Source: Closterium sp. Naga37s-1 | Taxonomy: Eukaryota; Streptophyta; Zygnematophyceae; Desmidiales; Closteriaceae | Direction of reading: 5' to 3' | Length of the DNA: 64,000 nucleotides | NCBI GenBank assembly: GCA_947471745.1 | Contig: CANJKZ010000267.1 | Coordinates: 885,001 to 949,000, forward strand | In this document: positions 28,529 through 39,114 of the stretch, piece by piece | Numbering within the stretch: position 1 is the first letter of the stretch | Layout of the letters: every line of letters begins with the position of its first letter | Notes under the pieces: generated by a model | The model's database searches: none | The model's input: the letters and a program-made list of their open reading frames with translations, nothing else | What the model was told of the DNA's origin: nothing | Program-made: the position numbers and the translations under genes

Positions 28529-29332
28529 TATTATAGTCACAATAGGCTTGAATGTGCCTAAAACGAAAGATAGAGAGCACAGACGGATTTCTGCACAGCA
28601 GCTTCAAACGTTGATAGCGTTCTGTTCACAGCTGCAAATGACTTGATTCAAATTGGATCTGGAGCGTCTTTACGTCGTCTACAATTAGCAATTTAGATTG
28701 CACAATTTGATAAAGAATTGACGACACAGCGTTGGTTTGAACGAACGGTACTATGGCAGCCACTATAGTCTTAGAACACAAGATAGGAAGAGTTACGAGT
28801 TGGGAATGACTCCCAGCTCCTACAAACCCCAAGAGCCGAGGTACAGTGATGTGGAACAGTGCCACACTGTCCCCAACCACGAAGGGTCTCGAAACTACCC
28901 TTCACTAGGGCCTACACCAAGTGAAATGTTACACTACACAAAGTAATGTAACTATCTTCAATATCTTGAGGTGTACCCTTTTTTGGCGAGCTTCGAAATC
29001 ACTTGAGGCTTGACACCAAGGCTCGGGCTCTTCATCACAAACTCATCCTTGAGTTCTTGATGGGTCTGCTGCACACACCTGCGACACGCCGAACGTTCGA
29101 CACAGGACAAAATAGAAACCGCGCACGACAAAATAGAAACCGCGCGCGAGACACAAACGACCGCGTAACTCGCTATTGACTCGACACACACACTCGACAT
29201 CATGACTCAACATTCACACACAATTATAAGCATGAAATATATATTATCCCATGCCCTCATACCATTCCATACACACACACATTCACGCACACGGACAACA
29301 AGCCGAGTGCAAACCGTAGGGTTGCACCAACA
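28529..29332 (-). repeat. copia-2 5' LTR
   Basis: 804 bp. It differs from the 3' LTR by the 17-bp deletion and roughly seven or eight visible single-base changes, so it is older than copia-1 by LTR comparison. Confidence 0.92.
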
Positions 29333-29529
29333 GGATGCATGTGGTGGCATGAGCTCCCAAGGATGCATGTGTGGTGGTATGAGCTCCCAAGGATGCATGT
29401 GGTGGTATGAGCTCCCAAGGATGCATGTGGTGGTATGAGCTCCCAAGGATGCATGTGGTGGCATGAGCTCCCAAGGATGCATGTGGTGGTATGAGCTCCC
29501 AAGGATGCATGTGGTGGCATGAGCTCCCA
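29333..29529. repeat. 28-bp minisatellite, right part
   Basis: About seven units, continuous with 22731-22862 once copia-2 is removed. Some units carry a gtgtggtggta variant. Confidence 0.92.
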
Positions 29530-29654
29530 CCATCATGCAAGTGCGACCGCTGGTCCATTGAACAAGTGATTCCAACCAAGCAGCGCACCTGTGCCTCTGT
29601 GCGCACCTGTGATCCCAAGCAGCAAACCTGCGAGCGATCCAAAGCAACAAGCGC

Positions 29655-29800
29655 ACCTGTGCCTCTGAGCGCACCTGTGCCTCTGAGCGCACCTGTGCCT
29701 CTGAGCGCACCTGTGCCTCTGAGCGCACCTGTGCCTCTGAGCGCACCTGTGCCTCTGAGCGCACCTGTGCCTCTGAGCGCACCTGTGCCTCTGGGAGCCA
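29655..29800 (-). repeat. 18-bp array of repeated splice donors at the CBM-like exon end
   Basis: About nine copies of AGAGGCACAGGTGCGCTC in gene sense. Each contains ACAG|GTGCGC, the donor used at 29783. In frame it would extend the protein by a repeated ALRGTG hexapeptide. Gene 1 shows the same exon end only three times, in a longer unit. Confidence 0.85.
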
Positions 29801-30898
29801 CCGTGATCAGATCCACATCGATGCTCCCCGCTGCCGTTGCAGCTGACATTAGCGCCCCGCCTTCCACCGCTGCCGCCTTGGCAGACAATGAAAAAACACC
29901 CAACGCAGATGTACCCCCAGGTACGGACGCAGCTCCAGCCACGGAGGCAGTTCCAGTCACAGACGCAGCTCTAGGCACGGAGGCAGCTCCAGTCACGGAC
30001 GCAGCTCCAGTCACGGACGCAGCTCCAGGACCGGAAATGAAGCCAGACGACATGCCGCCGCTGTCCGCCGCAGTGCCCTCGAGCAGCACGAGGTGCAGAG
30101 CAACGCCTTGCGGCGGGAAGGATAGAGCAGCGGCGGAGGCGGAGGAGGGAGGGAGGTGGAAGGAGTAGGGCCCGTGCTGGTGCCAGGGCAGGAGACCCGA
30201 GAGCGGGAGAGGGTTGGCGTCGTCAGTGCGGCACGGAACGCCGATGGTCCATTGATAGAGTACTATTATGTCTGCTCCTCCGCTGCTCATATTTGCTGCT
30301 AGCGCCCGGGCCAACTCTCCCTCATCCACGCCGCTGCTGCTGCTGCTGCTGCTGCTGCTGCCGCTGCTGTTACTAGTGCCGCCACCGCTGCCAGTGCTGC
30401 CTGTGCTGCTGTTGTTGCTGCTGCTGTTGACAGGAGGTGGCAGGGGCAGGGCAACGATCATTGCTCGCATTGGCCGTACTCCAGAGGTCATATACATATC
30501 AAAGCCGCATTCCCGTGCCCTTGCATAGAAATACAGTGAAAACTCTTACTGCTGCTGCTGCTGCTGCTGCTGCTCGCCACCTTTTGCAACACACAGCAGC
30601 TGCCCCACTCCCGGCACTGGCCACGCTGTCCCCCCAATCTCGCTCGGCCCGCTCCCCCAGAGCCCCCCGCCACTGTTGCCACTGCCGTCTCTGGGCTGCA
30701 GGCGAACGAACCGACCGCCCTCAGCAGCCACGGACGGGTCTCCGGGCGGAATCTCCCCACCCCCGTCCCCCCCGCCCCCTTGCTGCGCTGCTGCGCCGCC
30801 GGGGACGAGCGGCACCCAGGACGACAGGGGCGAGGGCCAGTCTGCTGAGTCGGAAGTTTCCTCGAAGCCCGCATTGCGCAGGAGGTTCAAAGAGGGAG
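29783..30898 (-). pseudogene. CBM-like exon of gene 2, stop after poly-Gln
   Basis: 1116 nt, phase 1 to 1. It matches gene 1 through SLNLLRNAGFEE, GGRFVRLQP, PGVGQLLCVAKGGE and about nine Gln. Then TAA at 30548-30546 stands where gene 1 has Glu codons. The frame continues with EFSLYFYARAREC, PMRAMIVALPLP, LYQWTIGVPC and VALHLVLLEG. Ser/Asn-rich and Ala/Val/Thr-rich repeats differ in length from gene 1. Confidence 0.75.
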
Positions 30899-31081
30899 CT
30901 GGGAGGAGCGGAGGGGGAGGGGGAGGGGAGGGAGGGAGGGGAGGGAGGGACGGGAGGGAGGGAGGGGAGGGAGGGAGGGGAAAGCGGGAATTGATGGACA
31001 ACGAAGGTGCAGTATGAAACGACGCAAATGGGCAGAAACGACGCACGCCCCGGGGTGCTCGTGGGGAGGGGAGGGAGAGGG

Positions 31082-31092
31082 CATCGCAAAAA
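31082..31092 (+). repeat. terminal inverted repeat of transposon B, left
   Basis: CATCGCAAAAA; partner at 38601-38611. Confidence 0.8.
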
Positions 31093-31797
31093 ATCAAGCC
31101 TCGTTTTCGGGAGTTTAGGATTACGAGGGCATCTTTTAGGGTTGTGAATGGTCGTTTGTGCTGTGCCCCGTAAATGGATTGGCGTTCAGCCCATTGTGAA
31201 CCCAAAACGAGGCACTTCGTACAGCTGTGTAAACGACCGAACTGGCCTAGCACTGTTCATCTCGAGCCCCGGCCTTCAATGTGTGTGAATGGCCGCATAA
31301 GCCTGTTCATCTCGGTTTGTCACGCAGGCAGTAAACAGGGTTGGGGTGTGTCCCATTTACGAGGACCCCTGTTTCCGATGGTAAGTGAACGTTCGCGGGG
31401 TGTTGATCGCAGTTTACTAGCGCGATGACTTTTGCCAGACCAGGTTACATTGTGTTTGTAACTGGCGGCGTAACGCTGACTGTAACTTCGTCACCGCGTA
31501 ACAACTGTGTAACACTTAATTTATCCAGGTGTGAAAACTCTTATTTTGACTGATATTGAGTGAGTTGATAACGAGTATTTTTGCAACCTCATATAACGTG
31601 GTAACAGAAAAGGTTACATTATAGTATAGCGGGTGAAATCTTCCGGGCCAAATTTTATTATGCATGATCACAAGAACTTTTACTACTAATGCATCATTAA
31701 TACAAGCAGGAATTAATTACCAAAAAACAGATACTAGCGCATTCAATCAAAGGTGATTATCAAAGCAGCAGTTAGACAAACATTCCTAAGGGATGTT

Positions 31798-33649
31798 CTA
31801 CACATCAATAACTGGAGGGAAAAACTTCTGCTCATAGCCCTCGACCAGAATTCTTACAGCCCCCGTGCCTAGCACAAACCCAGGAGGGCTCTCTGGAGAG
31901 TACACAGATGGGTCACGCTGCAGCACGTCCTGGAGCCACGCAACCACCAAGACAATTTTTTCGTTAACCGCATTACGGTTTGTTGTCTCGCATGTGTCCA
32001 GGGACGGCGAGCCTTTGCCCTTGTAGGTCTTCATGGGAAACTCAATCTGCCATACATGACGGAAAAATAAGCGTGAGAACAGTCAGCTAGGGTTCAAATC
32101 TTGACAAAAAAGGCTAAGGATGTCCACTGAACTCAGCAGCTTACCACGTTGCAGAGATAGGCAAGGGCCGGAATCTTCAGATTGAAGCGAAGACACTTGC
32201 TGCTTCCGAACCCCTTGCACACGGCCTTCTCAAATGCAATGGTGGCAAAGGGACGACCATTAGCCGAGCAATGCCAACTGGAGCCATACAGCACTGCAAG
32301 GACACACATGGGGAAGGAAGAGAAGTATTGAGAGAGATGTGAGAAAGATGACGGTCGAAATGAAGCCGGGTATACAAAGAATTGTGAGTGAAAACTCGGG
32401 TTTACTACTCACCATGCTTGAAATGCGCCCACCAAGCTATCACATCCCGTTCCTCAGAGACCAATATCCCTTCCTTGGCGAGTTCTGGCCACTTGTCCTT
32501 AGGCACGTAATATCCTCCCGCGCCCCACCCGTAGTACTTGAAGGTTTTGTTGGTGTTGGAGCGCTTGTTCGAAACCTTCTTCATCGCACTATCCGCCCGG
32601 GCCTGATTGCCGCCATTGAAGTAGTAGTACAGGTCCTTCACAACGCCGTTCCGCATGTACTTACGCACCAGGTGCGGCTGAAACTCCTCCCACGACGGGT
32701 AGAACAGCATCTCCTGTGCAGGCGCCTCAGTAATTAGGTTCACGTACGTCTCCAGCGCCATTTTCTGCACGGGAAACAACTCACAAGAAGTTTGTCAGTA
32801 AGAAACACTATTCATTTTTCATCACATAAACAAAAACACCGGCAAGCAGGCGGTGTTTAAATAAGGAGAAAACGTTACATTCCCCACTCACACCGTAGGT
32901 GTTGTCGTCGGAGAGTGCGGTTGGTACCAGAACGTTACCAGCCTTATCCTTGGAAAGAACACTCATGTTCACCCCGGGGTTGTCAGCTATCACCACAAGG
33001 CTTGGAGTACCGAGCGTCCCAGTTGAGAAACTTTCGGCCTGCTCTGCCAGCGACTTCTGGAGAGATGCAACCTGCTCCAGTAGTTGTCCCCGCTCTAATT
33101 CGAGGTTGCTCAACGCCGTCGCGTTTTCGAGCAACTGACACTGGTACGCATGCACGGTCTTCCTCATATCCTCAAGTTGGGCCTCCAGATTGCGAATCAT
33201 GTTGCCATGGTGGTTAACTGCGGGAGGGGACGAATCAAACAAATGTATTTAAAACCAGGTTAAATTAAATAACGACAAAAAGGTACGAAAACTAACAGGA
33301 AACTGCGTGGCTATAATAGTGACTGATAAAGATACCGACCTGCGGACCGCGGCGCACGGACTGCAAGGTCTTGAGACGAAGCAACTTCTGGGGCAGCTGG
33401 GACTGAAGCGGCAAAGACTGGGGATGCTGGGAGAGCAGCTGCAGGAAGGCCATTGCTGGGCAAATTCTGCATCTGAGCAGACCCAACGCCCTCGCCGCCT
33501 TGCTCACCTCCCCCAACCTCGTGCGACTGCTGGTAGTCGCCAGATTCAGGCGCGTTGAACGTCTGAAACAGCTGTGGTGCTACTGGTGCAGCAGCCACTG
33601 GAAGGACTTGCCCCCGGGGGACCTCAGGTTGACGAAGAATCTGACTCAC
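31798..33649 (-). CDS. accessory coiled-coil protein of transposon B
   Basis: Exons about 33649-33340, 33217-32892, 32764-32413, 32293-32145 and 32046-31798 (TAG). All joins keep frame with good GT-AG borders (for example GTGAGT donors after 32892 and 32413). Exon 2 is a coiled coil (NLEAQLEDMRKTVHAY, LELERGQLLEQVASLQ). Exon 4 has FATIAFEKAVCKGFG and LKIPALAYLCNV, exon 5 NEKIVLVVAWLQDVLQRD. The gene at 51176-54631 in transposon A has the same last three exons, the same intron phases (0, 1, 0) and matching residues. No known domain recognised. A DNA-binding or assembly partner of the transposase, comparable in position to TnpA of CACTA elements, is a guess. The first exon start is uncertain; no ATG was found at 33649. 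Confidence 0.75.
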
Positions 33650-33741
33650 AGAGCCCTTTTTTTATGCTAAGAGCTGCTGTTTTTTTTGCTGTAGGGCGGC
33701 TATTACTCTGTCCTAGTGTATATGTGTTCCTCTGGTGAACA

Positions 33742-34656
33742 TCATGTCAAATGGGGCAATACAGCGTAAGCCGGCTTGTGAACAGGAGATATCTTCAAGG
33801 TCTGGCCCTGGTCAACCTTCCGCACCTCCTTTTGTAGAGTTTCCCACCACAATCCACTCTCCGGCGTCGAGTAAACCCGCTCCGTTCCCTTGTACAAGGT
33901 AGTGGCCTCCATGGCCATCCTTTTTCCCAACTCCGGATGTTTCAATAAGTCTTGAAGTGCGACAATGCCGTCACAATGCCAATACTCCAACCATCCCTTG
34001 TTCGCCGAACGAATCAACTTCCGCTTCCACTTGCGATGCGCATCCAGGGTCCTCGCATCGGCGTGGCGTTGAACATCTCTTAATGATTTCCACGTAGCAA
34101 TTTGCTCTAGATCGGCGCCCACATGATTTAGTATGTCACGAAGATTGTTGTTCTCCTTTTGTGACAACCGGTTCGAGAGGATCCAGTGAGCAAGCGCGTC
34201 GGTAAATATAAAGGGGGGGATAGGGGGTATATCCTCCCCCCCTCCTCCCTGCCCTTCCCCCTCCATCAAACCGGCTTCCGCGTCCCTTATATCATGCAAG
34301 ATTACATCATCATCGCAGGGCAAGCTTTCATTCTCACTTAATCTATCCAAACTATCACTCGAGTGTGTTGAACAAGGTGAGGACGGAATGGGCGTATCGT
34401 GTTCTACAGCAAGGTGTTCAATAGGAGGTATCTCGTCATGATGCACAGGAGGTGGGCTCGTAGAACCGGATGGGGAAGCTGGATATAAAGGGGTGATTTC
34501 AGGCCGTGCACGTTTGGATGAGCCGGGCTCGGTTGGCGTTCCTGTCCGGCATCCCTGTAGCTTTTTGCCTCTGCATTTGGTCCCGCCTAAGTGCCCCTTA
34601 AGTGCTTGCCGCGAGTCAAAGACAGCGTCGTCGCATTTAGGACACCTTATACTCAT
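33742..34656 (-). CDS. N-terminal Plavaka-type transposase fragment of transposon B
   Basis: ATG at 34656, 304 residues, TGA/TAG-closed at 33742. It begins with a C2H2 finger, CPKCDDAVFDSRQALKGHLG followed by TKC, then an acidic/Ser-Pro linker. A conserved block follows: FTDALAHWILSNRLSQ, LRDILNHVGADLEQIATWKS and ALQDLLKHPELGKR, then VYSTPESGLWWETLQ. This parallels the first two exons of the transposase of element A (FDTEFAIWRLV; AIDELWRNPDNAE; GTMWGMAQ). It ends where the catalytic first strand (IILASD in A) should start. Single-exon here, intron-split in A. Confidence 0.7.
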   Translation of the reverse strand: MSIRCPKCDDAVFDSRQALKGHLGGTKCRGKKLQGCRTGTPTEPGSSKRARPEITPLYPASPSGSTSPPPVHHDEIPPIEHLAVEHDTPIPSSPCSTHSSDSLDRLSENESLPCDDDVILHDIRDAEAGLMEGEGQGGGGEDIPPIPPFIFTDALAHWILSNRLSQKENNNLRDILNHVGADLEQIATWKSLRDVQRHADARTLDAHRKWKRKLIRSANKGWLEYWHCDGIVALQDLLKHPELGKRMAMEATTLYKGTERVYSTPESGLWWETLQKEVRKVDQGQTLKISPVHKPAYAVLPHLT

Positions 34657-35094
34657 CCTGAGCTGTAACGCACAAGTACAGGAAAAAGGGAGTGTGGGGA
34701 TTACAAGAGAAGACTGGGAAAGGTCAGAGGGAGTGGGGAGATGGCATCTAGGGGGGAGGGAGGAAAGAGTGAGGGAAGTGCAGAGACTTTGAAGGGCTGG
34801 CTGGCGGAGGGAGGGAAGGTCAATGAGGGAGGGAGGAGAGGGCAGGAGCAGGGAGAGAGATTCAGAGGGGGTGGGGAGAGGGCTGGGGGAAGGGGGGAAT
34901 GGTAAGCGCGCGTGAGGAAAGGGCTGGAGGGTCAGAGAGGGACAAGAAGAGTGTACAGCGCACTGATGTGTGAATGAAAGGTCAGAGGACTCACTAACCT
35001 CTAGTTACAGGTTCTTGGTGATCGCTGTGAGTGGATGCAGGCGCAACCTTGAACGGCATCGACAAGGCACCACCAATATCAGAAACCTCCCATA

Positions 35095-36480
35095 GTATAG
35101 GGCGCGGATAGAGAGAGGGACAGAGGAGAGAGAGAACGCAGAGAGAGGGGAAGGAGAGAGAGGGAACGCAAGGAGAGGGAAAAGAGAGAGAGGGAACGCA
35201 GAGAGAGGGAAAGGAGAGAGAGGGAACGGAGAGAGTGGGAACGGAAAGAGAGGGACGGAGAGAGAGGGAACGGAGAGAGAGGGAAAGGAGAGAGAGGGAA
35301 CGGAGAGAGAGGAAACAGAGAGAGAGGGAACGGAGACTGAGGGAACGGAGAGAGAGGGAACGGAGAGAGAGGGAATGGAGAGAGAGGAACGCAGAGCGAA
35401 GGGAACGCAGAGAGAGGGAACGCAGAGATAGGGAACGCAGAGAGAGGGAACGCAGGGAGAGGGAACGCAGAGAGAGCGAAAGGAGAGAGAGGGAACGGAG
35501 AGAGAGGGAACGGAGAGACAAGGAACGGAGAGAGAGGGAACGGAGAGAGAGGGAACGCAGAGAGAGGAACGGAGAGAGAGGGAACGGAGAGAGTGGGAAC
35601 GGAAAGAGAGGGAATGCAGAGAGAGGGAAAGGAGAGAGAGGGAACGGAGAGAGTGGGAACGGAAAGAGAGGGACGGAGAGAGAGGGAACGGAGAGAGAGG
35701 GAAAGGAGAGAGAGGGAACGGAGAGAGAGGAAACGGAGAGAGAGGGAACGGAGACTGAGGGAACGGAGAGAGAGGGAACGGAGACTGAGGGAACGGAGAG
35801 AGAGGGAACGGAGAGCGAAGGGAACGCAGAGAGAGGGAACGCAGAGATAGGGAACGCAGAGAGAGGGAACGCAGAGAGAGCGAAAGGAGAGAGAGGGAAC
35901 GGAGAGAGAGGGAACGGAGAGACAAGGAACGGAGAGAGAGGGAACGGAGAGAGAGGGAACGCAGAGAGAGGAACGCAGGGCGAAGGGAACGCAGAGAGAG
36001 GGAACGGAGAGAGAGGGAACAGAGAGAGTGGGAACGGAAAGAGAGGGACGGAGAGAGAGGGAACGGAGAGAGAGGGGACGGAGAGAGAGGGAACGCAGAG
36101 AGATGGAACGCGAGAGAGGTAACGGAGAGAGAGGAAACGGAGAGAGAGGAAACGGAGAGAGAGGAAACGGAGAGAGGAACCGGAGAGAGAGGAACGCAGA
36201 GAGAGGGAACGGAGAGAGAGGGAACGCAGAGACAAGGGAAAGGAGAGAGAGGGAACGGAGAGAGAGGAAACGGAGAGAGAGGGAACGGAGAGAGAGGGAA
36301 CGGAGAGAGAGGGAATGGAGAGAGAGGAACGCAGAGCGAAGGGAACGCAGAGAGAGGGAACGCAGAGAGAGAACGCAGAGAGAGGGAACGCAGAGAGAGG
36401 GATCGCAGAGAAAGGAACGTAGAGAAAGGGAACGTAGAGAGAGGGAACCCCGAGAGAGGGAACGGACACAGAGCGCGCGC
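35095..36480. repeat. GA-rich array, core gggaacggagagagag
   Basis: Roughly 85-90 degenerate 15-16 bp units inside transposon B, upstream of its transposase fragment. Long frames on both strands come from the low-complexity sequence. Larger blocks repeat (for example 35212-35410 against 35586-35830), so segmental amplification occurred. Confidence 0.93.
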
Positions 36481-36740
36481 GAGAGAGGGTGTGGGAGCAA
36501 AAGCCAGTGAACGCAGACGAAAGGGATAAACAGATGAAGAGAACGAGATGTTAGGGAGAAGCTGGGTAGATGTACTAAAAGAAAGAGGGATTGACAGTGA
36601 GAGGCGAATCTGGATACATACATGCGGTAGAATGTTAGTGAGACGCATTCGTTTTGTGAAAGGGTCTAAACGACAACGATGCGGAGATGATAAGATATGG
36701 TGACACGCGAAGGCACCCGAGGCGGAAACAAACACATACC

Positions 36741-37271
36741 TTGGCGGACGCGTCTTCGCCGCTACTGCCGGTGTCAGTAGTGTCCAGGTGAGCGGAAGAT
36801 CTGCAAGCGTAGGGCAGCGCATTCGTTGTCGCCGATGCCACCGCTGTAAGGAATGTCGGCGCTAAGCCCGCGGGAGAGCGCGTCGCCGGTGGCCCCGCTG
36901 GTGCTTGCGATGTCGCCGGTGGCCCAGCTGGTGCTTGCGAAGCCGCCTTTGCTTGCGATGTCACCGCGTCTTGCGCTGTCGCAGGGTCTCACGCAGTCGC
37001 CGCGTCTTGCCCTGACGCGGGGTCTTGCGCAGTCACCGCGTCTTGCGCTGTCGCCGCGTCTTGAGCTGTCGCCGCGTCTTGCGGTGTCGCCGCGTAACGC
37101 GACGTCGCTCTTCCTGGGATGTCCGCTCTTTCTGATGACGCCAATTTCCGTGATGCCGCACCTCCTTGAAATGTCGCTGCAGCTCTGGTTGGCGCTGCTC
37201 AACCCGATCGTGGTGCACTCTGCCTTCACGGGGCTGTGATCATAAGATGAATCACTGATGCCGACGTCCAC
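36741..37271 (-). other. possible upstream exon region of transposon B
   Basis: A GACGCGTCCGCCAAG|GTATGT donor at about 36741 follows an open stretch. Upstream, 36960-37100 is a degenerate 15-18 bp array (core ccgcgtcttgcgctgtcg) that would encode RRGD-like repeats on the minus strand. It may be a 5' exon of the transposon B gene, but no homologue in element A was seen. Confidence 0.3.
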
Positions 37272-38600
37272 CCTGCCCTCGTGGCTTGGCCCTCATGGAT
37301 GTCGTACACGCCACAGGTGAGGAGTGTTCCCGCTGATACCGTTGGCTTAGATGATGGCGCTGATGCCTGTGTCGCTAGGACGCCCACACAGCACGAGCCG
37401 TTGATGCACAACTACCGACGCGATGGTATGCTTTGATGAGAAACGGCAGCAGAGGAATCACCGCGATCATAAAATGACGAGTGAATAACTATCAGACTGA
37501 CGGGAATGAGATGTGAGATTCACAACTAGGGAGGACGAGAATGGTGCTTTCGAATCGCCCGCAAATCACTCATCGTGGATGGCGCTCGGTGGAAATGGAA
37601 TTGAAGGAACGAAGAGCATGCTATGTGTAGTTTCAGTGCGGTAAACAGAATGAACTCGACGCGACTCGAGTCAGTGTTATTGGACCAATCGTCTACCAGA
37701 TCGTAAGGCGTTTTGAATCTGCCGCGCAAGAAGCGAAATTCACGGGACGCTTTGTGGGAGGAACAGCTAGTTCCAATATTTGTCAGTACAGTAACTGACA
37801 GGTTGCAGAGTAACAAGAGACTAACTCTGGAAAGAAAAACACCCCTACATAACCAATAGTTTCGTTTCACAAACATAGCCAATAGCCAAACTACGGAAAT
37901 CATGGAAAGTACTACTAAAAATCCGGAGGAAAATACAAACAATAGACATAGTCGCGATAAACAAATTTCAACTAAAGAAAATGGCGTGCTAAAAAACAAA
38001 ACTGCGATTTACAGCCATAAACAAGAAACCTGTTATGCAAATAAAAATGTCACAATTGTGAGCATGAAAACAGTTTGAGAGTACATGCTTGTAAACATCA
38101 AGTTCGACTGTATAGAATTTGAAGACATCTCTATAATGCGGGTGGCACGTCACGTGGCTTTCTAGGCCACTACTGTTTCACACTGTTCAACTTTGCTTCC
38201 GTCCGTCCGATCAAACTCTCTCATCTCCGTTCATTATCTGGCGGTAAAATCGCATCCCGCTTCCACGCCCCCAGCACAGAAATCGTACCACTGTGTAAAC
38301 GAGTGAGGTGGTCTGGTTTATGGGCAAGTGAACAGTGAGGATGTCTTGCAATAGTGACAAACTTCCAGCACAGTACCCGAACGACAGTCAACGCCCATCA
38401 ACGGTAGCAATCCCACCATGAAGAGTTGCCACAGAACAAAATCGCACAGTAAACGATAGTTCGCGATAGTTCACGACAGTTTGCAGGCAGTACACCACAC
38501 GAAAAAACTGGTCGCGCTATGTCCCTTGTGAACGACCGTTTACGATGCGGATTTCAACCCCAGAACAGACCCCCCCCCCTCTCAGACCCGCATTTTCACA
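37272..38600. other. right arm of transposon B, non-coding with subterminal repeats
   Basis: No convincing coding region. Motifs TGTGTAAACGA, GTAAACGATAGTTCGCGATA and GTGAACGACCG cluster at 38285-38545 and resemble TGTGTAAACGACCG (about 31227) and GTGAATGGTCG of the left arm. Confidence 0.55.
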
Positions 38601-38611
38601 TTTTTGCGATG
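38601..38611 (-). repeat. terminal inverted repeat of transposon B, right
   Basis: TTTTTGCGATG on the plus strand, the inverse of the left end. Confidence 0.8.
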
Positions 38612-38744
38612 GGAGAGGGGGGCGGGGGGAAGGGGGTGTTGGAGGGTTGTGAAATATGGAGAAACTTGGCAAGCGGCGAGGAGATAATGTGAAAAGGGGG
38701 TGGGCGGGAATGGGGGGGAGAGGCGAGGGCTGGCCGTGGGCAGC

Positions 38745-38985
38745 TGCGCGGCAGTTGCGCGTAGGCGGCAGGCTTGGCGGCAGTTGCGCGGAGGCGACAG
38801 GCTCGGCGGCAGTTGCGCGGAGGCGGCAGGCTTGGCGGCAGTTGCGCGGAGGCGGCAGGCTTGGCGGCAAACGCGCGGACCCGCCTGGAGAGGCTCGCGG
38901 AGCGGACCCTCTTGGCGGACTACACGATGCGCTGCCTACCGATGCGCTGCCTGCCGATACGCTGCCTGCCGATGGCGGACGGCCG
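38745..38985. repeat. 27-bp and 19-bp tandem arrays in intron 1 of gene 2
   Basis: About five copies of a 27-bp unit (core gcggcagttgcgcggaggcg) at 38745-38880, then three copies of a 19-bp unit (core gatgcgctgcctgcc) at 38927-38972. They lie between transposon B and the leader exon. Confidence 0.85.
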
Positions 38986-39114
38986 GCGCTCGCCGTGCGT
39001 TAGAAAGTTCTTTACCGGTCGAAACTACGACTCGTGCACGTCTTAGGCGACTCAAAGTGCGAGGTCGCAGCGACGGGGAGCTTTTCCGCGCCAAGGTCGC
39101 AAGAAAATCGGTAC

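Larger units (their letters stand above)
22863..29332 (-). mobile_element. Ty1/copia LTR retrotransposon copia-2
   Basis: 6470 bp. LTRs at 22863-23683 (821 bp) and 28529-29332 (804 bp) start TGTTGGTGCAACC and end CTATAATA in element sense. They differ by a 17-bp indel and a handful of substitutions. The 5-bp target duplication GGATG lies at 22858-22862 and 29333-29337. The primer site TGGTATCAGAGC (28526-28515) is two bases inside the 5' LTR. A GAGGGGGAGT purine tract precedes the 3' LTR. Gag-pol is one frame broken only by an in-frame TAG. It lies antisense to no host exon, inside intron 2 of lectin gene 2 and in gene orientation. Confidence 0.95.
31082..38611 (-). mobile_element. DNA transposon B, Plavaka-like, lacking the catalytic half
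   Basis: 7530 bp. The ends CATCGCAAAAA (31082-31092 and inverted at 38611-38601) match over 11 bp. GGAGAGGG flanks both sides (31074-31081, 38612-38619). This may be a target duplication, but the flank is GA-rich and the related element A shows only 2 bp. Inside: an accessory coiled-coil gene (33649-31798), an N-terminal transposase fragment (34656-33742) and a 1.4-kb GA-rich array. Short subterminal motifs of the form GTAAACGA/GTGAACGA recur near both ends. No DDE catalytic segment was found, so it would need a helper such as element A. Confidence 0.78.

Noticed and set aside
20171..30548. Reassigned genetic code with TAG/TAA read as Gln
   Set aside because: Stops replace Gln in several places, but genes here also end with TAG and TAA in sensible positions (copia-1 pol TAG, terminal LysM exon TAA, both accessory genes), and decayed elements carry all three stops. 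Ordinary mutation is simpler.
35005..36822. Long minus-strand frames of 490-605 codons, Ser/Leu/Pro-rich
   Set aside because: They are translations of the GA-rich array; overlapping frames on both strands are equally open.
37526..37999. Hydrophobic 157-residue minus-strand frame (membrane protein)
   Set aside because: It lies in AT-rich transposon arm sequence, without a homologue in element A, splice context or domain pattern.
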